A stretch of 64,000 nt of DNA from Actinomycetospora sp. NBRC 106378. GTDB lineage: Bacteria > Actinomycetota > Actinomycetes > Mycobacteriales > Pseudonocardiaceae. The notes below the pieces were generated by a model. It had not been told where the DNA came from, did no database searches, and saw nothing but the letters and a program-made list of their open reading frames with translations. Location of the stretch: NCBI RefSeq assembly GCF_030269685.1, contig NZ_BSTT01000005.1, forward strand, positions 248,001-312,000. Direction: 5' to 3'. Shown in pieces: positions 1-7,555 of the stretch (its first letter is position 1; every line of letters starts with the position of its first letter). The translations under genes and the position numbers were made by a program.

Positions 1-327
1 GCAGCGGCGGCGGTGGGGGCGCTGCGCTACGAGGTCGGGCGGCACCCGCGCGACCGGCGGCTGCTGGCCCTCGTCGACGAGCTGCGGGCCGCCGACCCGG
101 ACGTCGCCCGGTGGTGGGACGACCGCGGGGTGGCCGACCGGACCTCGGTGGCCAAGCTGATCGACCACCCGACGGCGGGGCGGCTCGAGTTCGGGATCGA
201 GGCGGTGTCGGTGCCGCACGACCTCGAGCAGCGCCTCGTCGTCTACACCGTGGAGCCGGACTCGCCGACGGAACGGGCGTTGTGGCTGCGCCTGGTGAGC
301 ACTAATCCGTCCCTGAGCACGGATTAG
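1..327 (+). CDS. MmyB-type HTH regulator, C-terminal fragment (5' end outside window)
   Basis: The reading frame is open from base 1, so the gene begins before the window. The visible 108 residues (ALRYEVGRHPRDRRLLALV, then DPDVARWWDDRGV and FGIEAVSVPHDLEQRLVVYTV) resemble the MmyB-like ligand-binding domain found at the C-terminus of actinobacterial helix-turn-helix repressors. The DNA-binding part is not visible, so the regulatory role is inferred. The last ten residues (VSTNPSLSTD) and the TAG stop come from palindromic element A1, and the converging patatin-like gene ends inside the same element with a nearly identical tail. Confidence 0.7.
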   Translation, partial: AAAAVGALRYEVGRHPRDRRLLALVDELRAADPDVARWWDDRGVADRTSVAKLIDHPTAGRLEFGIEAVSVPHDLEQRLVVYTVEPDSPTERALWLRLVSTNPSLSTD

Positions 328-335
328 TGCTCACC
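294..335. repeat. Palindromic element family A, copy A1
   Basis: Two 17-nt arms (GGTGAGCACTAATCCGT and its exact complement) flank an 8-nt loop. Read from either strand in one frame the element encodes VSTNP-xxx-TD followed by TAG. Both converging genes use that frame, so it is at once stop signal and C-terminal tail for both. It may also act as a bidirectional terminator. Related copies are at 3295, 9877 and 43058. Confidence 0.9.
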
Positions 336-1282
336 TGGGCGTAGCCCACCTCCAGCGCCTCACCCAGCAGACCGAGGTCGGTCGACGTGCGCGAGACCGC
401 CGGTGCGTCCCCGGGCGGGCGGAACTGCCGGACCCGGTCACCGAGCCCGTCGAGGACCGCCTCGGTGCGCGCCGCCTCCGCCACGCGGTCCCGCCACGGT
501 CCGACGACCCCCGGGGCGTGCCGACGCAGCCACCGCCGCACGATGGCGTCCACGACGCTCGGCGGCTCGGCCGGGACGTGCTCGGCGGCGTGGGTCCGCA
601 GGACGACCAGGTGCGTGATCCCCGCCGCCAGCGCGGTGTGGGCCGCCACGGGTTCGGAGAGGCCGCCGTCGACGAAGCGTCGGCCGCGGAGAGTCTCGGG
701 CAGCCCGGCCAGGACCGGGAGCGTGGAGCTCGCGCGGAGGGCCCGCGGGACGTCCTCGGGGCCGGTGAGCAGCGGACGCAGATCGGTGGAGACCCCGGTG
801 GTCGCGTCGGTGGCCATCGGGTGGAAGGGGCCGGCGAGCACCCGGTCGAACGGCATCGGGAACTCGTGGACGTAGACCTGCTCGACCAGGTGCGCGAGGT
901 CGACGACGGGGCCGCCGCGCAGCATGCGCGTCGGGCTGATCGTCCCGCGCATCACCGACCGGTCCACCCACGGTGCCATCGCCGCGCGCGCCATCCCGGC
1001 CGTGAACCACGCCGCGTTCAGCGAGCCCGCCGACACCCCGTACACGGCGTCGAAGCACCCGCCGAACCCCTGGTCCTCCAGCGCCGCGGCCATGCCCGCC
1101 GAGTACGTCGCGCGGCTCCCGCCGCCCTCGACGACCAACGCGACCTGCGCCCCGTCGTCAGGGAATCCTTCCCGACGCTTCCCGGGTCGAGCTCCGCTGC
1201 GCTGCGTCTCCCGTTCCTCGGGTCGAGCTCCGCTGCGCTGCGTCTCCCGGCGACGGGTCAGCACGGTCAGCGGGTCGGCCAT
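302..1282 (-). CDS. Patatin-like phospholipase family protein
   Basis: Predicted lipid acyl hydrolase of 326 residues. The glycine-rich oxyanion loop EGGGSRATYSAG (about residues 52-63), the nucleophile elbow GVSAG (82-86) and the DGG motif carrying the catalytic Asp (205-207) are all present, so the Ser-Asp dyad is intact. The ATG at 1282 overlaps the end of the PrmC-like gene by 16 nt, which suggests translational coupling. Residues about 12-35 are a tandem 12-residue repeat (ETQRSGARP core) encoded by family C DNA repeats. The C-terminus VSTNPCSGTD and stop come from element A1, beyond the conserved domain. Substrate unknown. Confidence 0.8.
   Translation of the reverse strand: MADPLTVLTRRRETQRSGARPEERETQRSGARPGKRREGFPDDGAQVALVVEGGGSRATYSAGMAAALEDQGFGGCFDAVYGVSAGSLNAAWFTAGMARAAMAPWVDRSVMRGTISPTRMLRGGPVVDLAHLVEQVYVHEFPMPFDRVLAGPFHPMATDATTGVSTDLRPLLTGPEDVPRALRASSTLPVLAGLPETLRGRRFVDGGLSEPVAAHTALAAGITHLVVLRTHAAEHVPAEPPSVVDAIVRRWLRRHAPGVVGPWRDRVAEAARTEAVLDGLGDRVRQFRPPGDAPAVSRTSTDLGLLGEALEVGYAQVSTNPCSGTD
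1184..1249. repeat. Family C tandem repeat, two 36-bp-period copies
   Basis: Two copies of GGGTCGAGCTCCGCTGCGCT followed by GCGTCTCCCG start at 1184 and 1220, in frame in the patatin-like gene. A diverged third copy is at 14086 in the start of glnE. The 36-bp period adds exactly 12 codons per unit. Confidence 0.85.
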
Positions 1283-2058
1283 CGGCCCTCCACGGTGGTC
1301 GCGTCGTCGTCGGTGTGCACGGTGGCCGCCAGCCCGGCGGCGCGCACGGCGGCGGCGAGGTCCGGCCCCTGGTGAGTGGCGCACTCCACGAGGAGCGCGC
1401 CGGTCGGGGCGAGCCAGCCGGGGGCGAGGGCGGCGATCCGACGGGCGAGGGCGAGACCGTCGGGGCCACCGTCCAGCGTGGGCCGCGGCTCGTGCTCCCG
1501 GGCCTCGGGGGGCATGCGGGCGATCTCGTCGGTCGGGACGTACGGCGGGGAGGCGAGCAGGACGTCGACGCGACCGCGCAACGACGTCGGGAGAGGGGCG
1601 TCGAGGTCGCCCTCGTACACCGCGCCCGGGACGTTGCGGCGGGCGCACGCGACGGCCGCCGGGTCGAGGTCGACGGCGTGGAGCTCGACGGGTGGCAGGA
1701 AAGCGTCGTTGCTGTCACCGGGCGACAGCAACGACGCTTTCCTGTCACGGGGGAGGGGGCCGGCGGCGACGGCCGCCCCGAGCGCCCCCGACCCGCAGCA
1801 CAGGTCCACGACGACGGCGCCCGGCCGCACCCGCGCCGCGGCCAGGTCGACCAGCAGCTCGCTGCGGTGCCGCGGCACGAACACCCCCGGCGCCACGACG
1901 ACCCGCAGCCCGCGGAACGCCGCCCAGCCCAGGACGTGCTCGAGCGGCTCCCCGGCGACGCGGCGGGCGATCTGTTCGTCGTCCGCGTCGGCGAGGAGTT
2001 CCGCCTCCTCCTCGGCGAACACGCACCCGGCCGCGCGCAGACGGGAGACGAGGTCCAC
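1267..2058 (-). CDS. PrmC/HemK-related N5-glutamine methyltransferase (substrate unknown)
   Basis: SAM-dependent methyltransferase of 263 residues, related to the release-factor glutamine methyltransferases but closest to the actinobacterial PrmC-related family of unknown substrate. Motif I is DLCCGSGALG (85-94), then HAVDLDPAAV (127-136) and SPPYVPTDEI (170-179), where PrmC itself has NPPY. GTG at 2058 is preferred because a -10-like TACGGT lies 6 nt upstream (leaderless start); longer starts to 2106 are open. Residues about 104-122 are encoded by palindromic element B1, inserted in frame between motif I and the acidic motif. The following patatin-like gene starts inside this stop region. 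Confidence 0.75.
   Translation of the reverse strand: MDLVSRLRAAGCVFAEEEAELLADADDEQIARRVAGEPLEHVLGWAAFRGLRVVVAPGVFVPRHRSELLVDLAAARVRPGAVVVDLCCGSGALGAAVAAGPLPRDRKASLLSPGDSNDAFLPPVELHAVDLDPAAVACARRNVPGAVYEGDLDAPLPTSLRGRVDVLLASPPYVPTDEIARMPPEAREHEPRPTLDGGPDGLALARRIAALAPGWLAPTGALLVECATHQGPDLAAAVRAAGLAATVHTDDDATTVEGRWPTR
1693..1747. repeat. Palindromic element family B, copy B1 (inside a coding region)
   Basis: Arms of 24 nt (beginning TGGCAGGAAAGCGTCGTTGC on the plus strand) are near-perfect complements around a 7-nt loop. The element lies in frame within the methyltransferase gene. A second copy at 28847 is intergenic and shares the arms with about one change per arm, which shows this is a dispersed element. 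Confidence 0.9.
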
Positions 2059-2113
2059 GACCCCACCGTAGGACGGGTGGTGGCGCGGCCCGCGCCGTGG
2101 TGGCATCTGGGGT

Positions 2114-3292
2114 GTGGCTCAGTACGGGGACTACCAGCTGGAGATCTACGGCGCCGGCCTCCAGGGGGTGCTGCCGCGCTGGCCGGTCGACTTCGCGTCG
2201 TTGGAGGCGGCCGCGGGCGCCTCGCTGCCCGACTGGATCCTGAACTACGTCGCCGGCGGGTCCGGGGACGAGCGCACCCAGCGCGGCAACGCCGAGGCCT
2301 TCGGCTGGTGGGGGATCGTGCCCCGCATGATGCGGGGCGCCTACGAGCGCGACCTCAGCACGTCGTTCTGCGGGGTCGACCTCCCGACGCCGCTGTTCTG
2401 CGCCCCCGTGGGCGTGATCGGCCTCTGCTCCCAGGACTTCCACGGCGACCTCGCCGTCGCCCGGGCCTGCGCCCGCACCGGCGTCCCGATGGTGATGTCC
2501 ACCTTGACCAACGACCCGCTCGAGGACGTCGCCGAGGCCCTCGGGGACACCCCCGGCTTCTTCCAGCTCTACACGCCGAAGGACCGCGACGTCGCCGTCT
2601 CGCTCATCCAGCGCGCGGACAAGGCGGGCTTCCGCGGCATCGTCGTCACCCTCGACACGTGGGTGACCGGCTGGCGGCCGCGGGACCTGAACACCGCGAA
2701 CTTCCCGCAGCTGCGCGGCCACTGCCTGGCCAACTACTTCTCCGACCCGGCGTTCCGCGCCCTGCTCACCGACGCGCCGGAGGAGAACCCACGCGCCGCG
2801 ATCGGGCTGTGGTCGCGGATGTTCGGGCACAGCGTCGGCTGGGACGACCTGGCGTGGATGCGCGAGGCCACCGACCTGCCGATCCTGCTCAAGGGGATCA
2901 GCCACCCCGACGACGCCCGACGTGCGGTCGAGCTCGGCGTCGACGGCCTCTACTGCTCCAACCACGGCGGCCGGCAGGCCAACGGCGGGCTCCCGGCGCT
3001 GGAGACGCTGCCCGACGTCGTCGCGGCGGCCGGGGAGGTGCCGGTGCTGTTCGACTCCGGCGTGCGCAGCGGGGCCGACGTCGCGAAGGCGCTGGCGCTG
3101 GGGGCGACGGCGGTCGGGCTCGGCCGGCCGTACGCCTACGCGCTGGCGCTGGGCGGCGAGGACGGGGTGGTGCACCACCTGCGCTCGGTGCTCGCCGAGA
3201 CCGACCTCGTCATGGCCGTCGACGGCTACCCGACGCTGGCCGACCTGCGCGGTCCGGGGTCGATCCGGCGGCTGCCGCACCAGGTGGCGTAG
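2114..3292 (+). CDS. Lactate 2-monooxygenase (FMN-dependent)
   Basis: Flavoenzyme that decarboxylates L-lactate oxidatively to acetate, CO2 and water; 392 residues, the size of the Mycobacterium smegmatis enzyme. The N-terminus GDYQLEIYGAGLQGV, the block YVAGGSGDERTQRGN and the active site SNHGGRQANGGLPALE (catalytic His near residue 284) match that family rather than lactate oxidase or glycolate oxidase. The lysine-containing ILLKGI segment is present. GTG start at 2114; the PrmC-like gene is divergent, 55 bp away. The gene stops just before element A2. Confidence 0.88.
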   Translation: MAQYGDYQLEIYGAGLQGVLPRWPVDFASLEAAAGASLPDWILNYVAGGSGDERTQRGNAEAFGWWGIVPRMMRGAYERDLSTSFCGVDLPTPLFCAPVGVIGLCSQDFHGDLAVARACARTGVPMVMSTLTNDPLEDVAEALGDTPGFFQLYTPKDRDVAVSLIQRADKAGFRGIVVTLDTWVTGWRPRDLNTANFPQLRGHCLANYFSDPAFRALLTDAPEENPRAAIGLWSRMFGHSVGWDDLAWMREATDLPILLKGISHPDDARRAVELGVDGLYCSNHGGRQANGGLPALETLPDVVAAAGEVPVLFDSGVRSGADVAKALALGATAVGLGRPYAYALALGGEDGVVHHLRSVLAETDLVMAVDGYPTLADLRGPGSIRRLPHQVA

Positions 3293-3294
3293 CC

Positions 3295-3338
3295 AGGTGA
3301 GCACTAATCCGTGTTCGGGCACGGATTAGTGCTCACCT
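3295..3338. repeat. Palindromic element family A, copy A2
   Basis: Perfect 18-nt arms (AGGTGAGCACTAATCCGT) around an 8-nt loop, between the converging lactate monooxygenase and DUF6918-like genes. Here neither gene reads into the element, so a terminator role is more likely than tail formation. Confidence 0.9.
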
Positions 3339-3347
3339 GAGCGGAGC

Positions 3348-3797
3348 TCACACCGCGGCGTGCTTCTCCACCACGGCGCCGAGACGCGGCAGCGCCTCGA
3401 TGACGTTCTCCTGGGCCTTGCCCCGGAGCTTGGAGTAGACCGACGTGATGGCCGCGCGGTTCGACTTCTCCGCGCGCCGGTCGGTGACCGAGAGCAGGGC
3501 CTCGGACACCGGCTGCGGGTGCGCGGCGAGGTAGGCGCCGAAGTCGCCGGTCGGCGAGGCGTTGTAGGCCATCCAGTGCGGCTCGAGCGCCTCGACGAAC
3601 TCGTCGAGGAGCGTGTCGATGACGCCCCAGATGATGCCCGGCTTGATCTTCTTGACGGCGGCGTACCCGGTCTTGATCACGCCGCCGGACAGGCCGCTCT
3701 TGTCCTTGACCTCGTCGTCGACGAGCGTCTCGAGGTCGGTGACCACGAAGCCGCGCTTGTCGGAGTCGAGCAGTGCTGCCTTGAGGGTGACGGCCAC
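3348..3797 (-). CDS. DUF6918-like conserved actinobacterial protein
   Basis: A 149-residue soluble, mostly helical protein without signal peptide or membrane segment. The pattern MAVTLKAALL, DLETLVDDEVKDKSGLSGG, PGIIWGVID and IEALPRLGAVVEKHA at the C-terminus resembles a family I recall as DUF6918; the Pfam number is from memory. No catalytic motif is evident. GTG at 3797 is chosen because the family begins at this point. Function unknown. Confidence 0.65.
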   Translation of the reverse strand: MAVTLKAALLDSDKRGFVVTDLETLVDDEVKDKSGLSGGVIKTGYAAVKKIKPGIIWGVIDTLLDEFVEALEPHWMAYNASPTGDFGAYLAAHPQPVSEALLSVTDRRAEKSNRAAITSVYSKLRGKAQENVIEALPRLGAVVEKHAAV

Positions 3798-3899
3798 GCT
3801 GGGGTGTCCTTCCACGGGGGAGCAGGGCCGCGGTGACCGTACGACACCCGTTCGAGCGCCGGTCGGACACCCCGGGCGCCGAATCACATCCGTGTGGTT

Positions 3900-5036
3900 C
3901 TACGCGTCGTGGTCGGTGATGAAGTCGAGGAAGAGCGGCCAGGTGTGGGTCTTCGCCCGACGCCCGGTGAGCACCCCGAGGTGCCCGCCGGGCTCGACCT
4001 CGAAGCGCAGGTCGGCGGCCTTCGTCAGGAGCTCGACGCCCTTGCGCACGCTGTCCACCGGCGCGATCCCGTCGTCGGCGCCCGCGATGAGCAGGATCGG
4101 GTCCTCCACGTCGGCCAGCCGCACCCGCCGTCCGCCGACGTGGACGGTGTCCCGGGCGATCTCGTTGCCGCGGATGACGTGGTGGAACACCTGCCCGAAC
4201 GCCCGCCCGGGGTAGGCGACCATGTTGTGCATCAGCACGTCGACCGCCTCCATCTGCTCGAGGAGGTCGCGGTCGTCGAGGTGGGTCAGCACGGTGATCG
4301 GCTTGGTGATGTAGCGGTCCGCGCTCACGAGCTGGAACGCCGCCCGCACGGCCGGGGCCGGGAAGCCGCCGAGGACCCGGTAGGCCGTCGTGAAGATGGC
4401 GCCGCCGGTGTACTCCGCGATCGACCGGAACGGCGCCACGATCGGCACCTTGTCCACGTCGACCGGCGCCGCGAAGGCCGTGCCGGAGGCCACGGGGAGG
4501 TCGTGCGCGGCCAGGGTGAGCAGCACGAACAGACCACCGAGGCTCCACCCGGCCAGGTGCAGGTCGCCGGCGTCCCCCGCGTCGTCGTGCGCCGCCTCGA
4601 TCGCGGCGGGCAGCACGTCGTCCACCCAGGTCTCGAGGCCCCGTCGCCGGCCCCGCCAGAACGCGGCGTCGTAGGTGACGATGTACACGGTCCGACCGTG
4701 CTCGAGCAGGAACTCCACGAGGCTGTTCCCACGGCGCAGGTCGAACGCCAGGTCCGGAGCCCCCAGCGGCGGGATCAGGAGCACCGGGTTCCCGACGACC
4801 GGTGTGTCCGGGATGGCGGTGTAGCGGTGGAGGGTCCAGCCGCGGCCGCCCGTGAGCGCCGTGCGCGGCCGACGGGTGGTGTCCGCGAGGTGGCCCTCCC
4901 AGAGGCGGTCCCACACGTTCTCGGCCGCCGAGGAGACCCGGGCGAGCACCGACCCGGCCTCCCTGAGCGCGGCGTCGAGCACCGTCGGGGTGTGGTCGGG
5001 CTCGCCGGCCGGGACGGGGGTACGGGCGCTGGACAC
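3900..5036 (-). CDS. PHA-synthase-like alpha/beta hydrolase with a serine nucleophile
   Basis: Cytosolic alpha/beta hydrolase of 378 residues resembling class III polyhydroxyalkanoate synthase and its actinobacterial paralogues. It has PVLLIPPLGAPDLAFDLR, the NSLVEFLLEHGRTVYIVTYD block, a nucleophile elbow GWSLGG, the acid DDGIAP and the base GGHLGVLTG. True PHA synthases carry Cys in the elbow; here it is Ser, so an esterase or acyltransferase activity is as likely as polymer synthesis. GTG at 5036 is supported by a -10-like TACGAT six bases upstream. No phaE or phasin neighbour is seen. Confidence 0.7.
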   Translation of the reverse strand: MSSARTPVPAGEPDHTPTVLDAALREAGSVLARVSSAAENVWDRLWEGHLADTTRRPRTALTGGRGWTLHRYTAIPDTPVVGNPVLLIPPLGAPDLAFDLRRGNSLVEFLLEHGRTVYIVTYDAAFWRGRRRGLETWVDDVLPAAIEAAHDDAGDAGDLHLAGWSLGGLFVLLTLAAHDLPVASGTAFAAPVDVDKVPIVAPFRSIAEYTGGAIFTTAYRVLGGFPAPAVRAAFQLVSADRYITKPITVLTHLDDRDLLEQMEAVDVLMHNMVAYPGRAFGQVFHHVIRGNEIARDTVHVGGRRVRLADVEDPILLIAGADDGIAPVDSVRKGVELLTKAADLRFEVEPGGHLGVLTGRRAKTHTWPLFLDFITDHDA

Positions 5037-5157
5037 GGCGGGATCGTAGGGCCGATCGGGGGAGACCGAGCGATCGGAACGCCTCCGCGGCTCCGAACGG
5101 TGACACGACGAGCGGTCGCCCGCCCGCGGCCGGGCGACGTCGCTGCAGGTCGACGCG

Positions 5158-5191
5158 GTGTCGGCCCCCCACTCCGTGGAGTGACACCGGG
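5158..5191. other. Inverted repeat in an intergenic stretch
   Basis: The 304-bp stretch 5037-5340 between the divergent hydrolase and Ser/Pro-rich protein genes has no supported gene. It contains GGTGTC and GACACC flanking CACTCC-GT-GGAGTG, a possible operator or small hairpin. Nothing else stands out there. Confidence 0.35.
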
Positions 5192-5340
5192 GCCCACACG
5201 GACGCATGACATCCCGCCTGATCGTCAGAAGGACGACTACATGGTCCATCCGTTTGACTTGTCGACGCGGCATCCGGACGAGGGCAGACGTCCGGACGCG
5301 GCAGGTGGACCGAGAGACCCGAGAGGACGGAGGACGGACG

Positions 5341-6201
5341 GTGGACCCGAGCACGGCGTCGGTGCAGGGCGTGCCCGCACTCTTCGGAGGCGGGGGACCG
5401 CGGGTCGTCGGGACGAGCGCCAGTGCGCCCCGGGACGCGTCCGCGTCGTCCGCCGAGGCCGTCGCGGCCAGGCGTCGGCGGCTCGCCGTGGCCGGGGTGT
5501 CGCTCATGGGCGCCGCCGCGGTCAGCACGGCCGTCTTCCAGACGGTCACCGGCACTTCCACGTCCCTCGCGATGACGAGCGGCCTGAGCGCCTTCCTCGG
5601 CGGGACGGCGACGCCCACCCCGCAGGGTCCGGTGGCTCCCGTCGCCCCGGCCGCACCCGCGATCACCGACCTCGGGGCACTGTCGGCCGGACCGGGCACA
5701 CCGCCGGTGCTGTCGTCGTCGCCGTCCTCGCAGGAGGTGGCACTGCGGTCCTCGCAGGGGCCGCTGGCCGGGCCGGGCGACCTGCCCGACGCCTCGCGCG
5801 CCGCGGCCCCGGCCGGGGGACGCGCCGCAGCACCCGCCCCGGGCGGGATGTCGGACGGCGGGTCCCGCGGGTCCGGGGGCTGGTCGGGCGGCCGCCACCA
5901 CGGGGGCTCGAGCTCGCCGTCGAGCTCCACCCCGCCGTCGAGCTCCACCCCGCCGTCGAGCTCCACCCCGCCGTCGAGCAGCGCGCCCACGACGACCCCG
6001 CCGAAGAGCGAGCCGCCGTCGAGCACCCCGCCGTCCTCGGCGCCGTCCTCGCAGCCGTCCTCGCCGTCGAAGACCGGGTCCTCGACGCCGAAGTCGGATC
6101 CGTCGCCGGAGAAGCCGTCGGAGCCCTCGCCCGACAAGCCGTCCCCGGAGAAGCCGTCGCCGGAGAAGCCGAGTACCCCCGGGGGCTCGACGAGCTCCTG
6201 A
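5341..6201 (+). CDS. Ser/Pro-rich single-pass membrane or wall-associated protein
   Basis: A 286-residue protein of unknown function. After a basic RRRR stretch there is one hydrophobic segment (about residues 45-70, LAVAGVSLMGAAAVSTAVF), then a long Ala/Pro region and a C-terminal half built of Ser, Pro, Thr, Glu and Lys (PEKPSEPSPDKPS-type repeats). Three exact 18-bp units encode STPPSS repeats at 5922-5975. The layout suggests a membrane anchor with an extracytoplasmic, wall-spanning low-complexity tail. GTG at 5341 is chosen; upstream in-frame sequence is Arg-rich and not protein-like. Confidence 0.55.
   Translation: MDPSTASVQGVPALFGGGGPRVVGTSASAPRDASASSAEAVAARRRRLAVAGVSLMGAAAVSTAVFQTVTGTSTSLAMTSGLSAFLGGTATPTPQGPVAPVAPAAPAITDLGALSAGPGTPPVLSSSPSSQEVALRSSQGPLAGPGDLPDASRAAAPAGGRAAAPAPGGMSDGGSRGSGGWSGGRHHGGSSSPSSSTPPSSSTPPSSSTPPSSSAPTTTPPKSEPPSSTPPSSAPSSQPSSPSKTGSSTPKSDPSPEKPSEPSPDKPSPEKPSPEKPSTPGGSTSS
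5922..5975. repeat. Three tandem 18-bp units
   Basis: GAGCTCCACCCCGCCGTC is repeated exactly three times within the Ser/Pro-rich gene, giving in-frame hexapeptide repeats. Being a multiple of three, copy-number change would not break the frame. Confidence 0.9.
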
Positions 6202-6402
6202 ACCGGGCGCCCGGTCCACGAGGGGGACAGGGCGCGGATTCCGGAGCGTCGGGCCCTGCCCGGTGTACCGCTCGCGAACGACCCACCGAAGGCGCGAGAA
6301 AGCGTCTCCCGTCCGTTTCGCCGGGTCCGAGGGCCCGCGATCTGCGAGGATGCCGCCTCACGCCGGGCCCGAGGCGGCCCACGCACCACTCGGGACGGGA
6401 AC

Positions 6403-7029
6403 ATGAGCGAGCCGAATCGCGAACCGCAGGACGCCGACCCGTTCGCCCGTCCGCAGGGGGAACAGGCCGGATCGAGCGGCACCGGCTACCCGCCGCCCAC
6501 GGCCTACGACGGGCCGTCCTCCCAGCCGACCGCGGCACCGTCGGGCGGGGGCACCCAGGACGCCGGATCGAGCGGCTACGGCCCGCCGTCGTCCGAGCAG
6601 CCGTCCCAGACCGGCTACGGCCAGCAGGGCTACGGACAGCAGGGCTACGGGCAGACCGGCTACGGCCAGCAGGGCTACGGACAGGTCGACCCCGGTCAGA
6701 CCGGGTACGGGCAGCCCGCCTATCCCCAGTCCGGCGGCTACCCGGCCCAGGCCGGCTACGGCTACCCGGCCCCGACGCCGACGAACGGGCTGGCGATCGC
6801 GTCGCTCGTGCTCTCACTGCTGGCGTTCGTCTTCGGCATCACCGCGATCGGCGGGGTGATCTGCGGGCACATCGCCCGTCGGCAGATCCGGGAGCGCGGC
6901 GAGGGCGGCGACGGGCTGGCGCTGGCCGGCCTGATCATCGGCTACATCTTCATCGGCCTGTTCGTGCTCTTCATCGTGCTGCTCTTCGTCTTCATCGGCG
7001 TCGCCGCGGTGGGGTCGAGCTCGTACTGA
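6403..7029 (+). CDS. DUF4190-domain membrane protein
   Basis: A 208-residue protein with a Gly/Tyr/Gln-rich N-terminal half (repeated GYGQQ and GYGQT units, residues about 65-115) followed by a DUF4190 domain with two membrane segments: [20 protein letters not shown], then [15 protein letters not shown] in the loop, then a long hydrophobic C-terminal helix. DUF4190 proteins are common small actinobacterial membrane proteins of unknown role. ATG at 6403 follows GACGGGAAC. A strong hairpin at 7037 follows the stop. Confidence 0.8.
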   Translation: MSEPNREPQDADPFARPQGEQAGSSGTGYPPPTAYDGPSSQPTAAPSGGGTQDAGSSGYGPPSSEQPSQTGYGQQGYGQQGYGQTGYGQQGYGQVDPGQTGYGQPAYPQSGGYPAQAGYGYPAPTPTNGLAIASLVLSLLAFVFGITAIGGVICGHIARRQIRERGEGGDGLALAGLIIGYIFIGLFVLFIVLLFVFIGVAAVGSSSY

Positions 7030-7036
7030 CCCCGGA

Positions 7037-7083
7037 CACACCACCGCCCCCGGTCCCACGCGTGGACCGGGGGCGGTGGTGTG
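7037..7083. terminator. Bidirectional hairpin terminator
   Basis: A perfect 20-bp stem (CACACCACCGCCCCCGGTCC and its complement) with a 7-nt loop lies between the converging DUF4190 and small membrane protein genes. There is no U-tract, as is usual in high-GC actinobacteria. Confidence 0.8.
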
Positions 7084-7087
7084 CGGA

Positions 7088-7375
7088 TCAGCGTCCGAGG
7101 CGGCGCGACCGGCGCAGGTTCGCCCGCTGCTCGGCGCGCAGCTGGTGGACGACCACCGGCAGCACGACGAGCGCCACGAACGGCAGGCCCACCATCGGCA
7201 CGGCGAACAGGCCGACGAGGCCGAGCACCATGACGACGAGGGCGGTCACCGGCGAGGTGACGACCGCGCGGACGCGGCTGAGATCGAGTCGCGTGGCCCG
7301 GGACCGTTCGGTGGTGGTGCCGACGGCAGCGATCCGGGGCAGGGTCGGGGTGTTCTGGGGCCAGGGCAGAGCCAT
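7088..7375 (-). CDS. Small two-helix membrane protein
   Basis: A 95-residue hypothetical protein. After a basic region (RSRATRLDLSRVRAVV) it has two closely spaced hydrophobic segments (TALVVMVLGLVGLFAVP and PFVALVVLPVVVHQL) and ends in an Arg-rich tail (RRSRRLGR). The ATG at 7375 is the first start before the basic region. No family recognised. It shares the terminator at 7037 with the DUF4190 gene. Confidence 0.55.
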   Translation of the reverse strand: MALPWPQNTPTLPRIAAVGTTTERSRATRLDLSRVRAVVTSPVTALVVMVLGLVGLFAVPMVGLPFVALVVLPVVVHQLRAEQRANLRRSRRLGR

Positions 7376-7543
7376 CGGGAGCGCAGGGTCCTTCACAGAT
7401 CGAGGGCGGGCGGGCCAAGACACAAGGGGCGGTGCACCGGGCCCGTTCGTGATCGATCGAGCCCGGCATGCCCACAGACGTCGTACCCCGGGCCGCGTTG
7501 CTCGCCGGTCAGGTCTCGATTCGGCAACGGCGGACCCCCGACC

Positions 7544-7549
7544 TAGGGT
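7544..7549 (+). promoter_or_regulatory. -10 element TAGGGT, leaderless start
   Basis: TAGGGT ends 6 nt before the GTG at 7556, so transcription would begin at or next to the start codon. There is no Shine-Dalgarno sequence. Confidence 0.5.
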
Positions 7550-7555
7550 GCCCGC

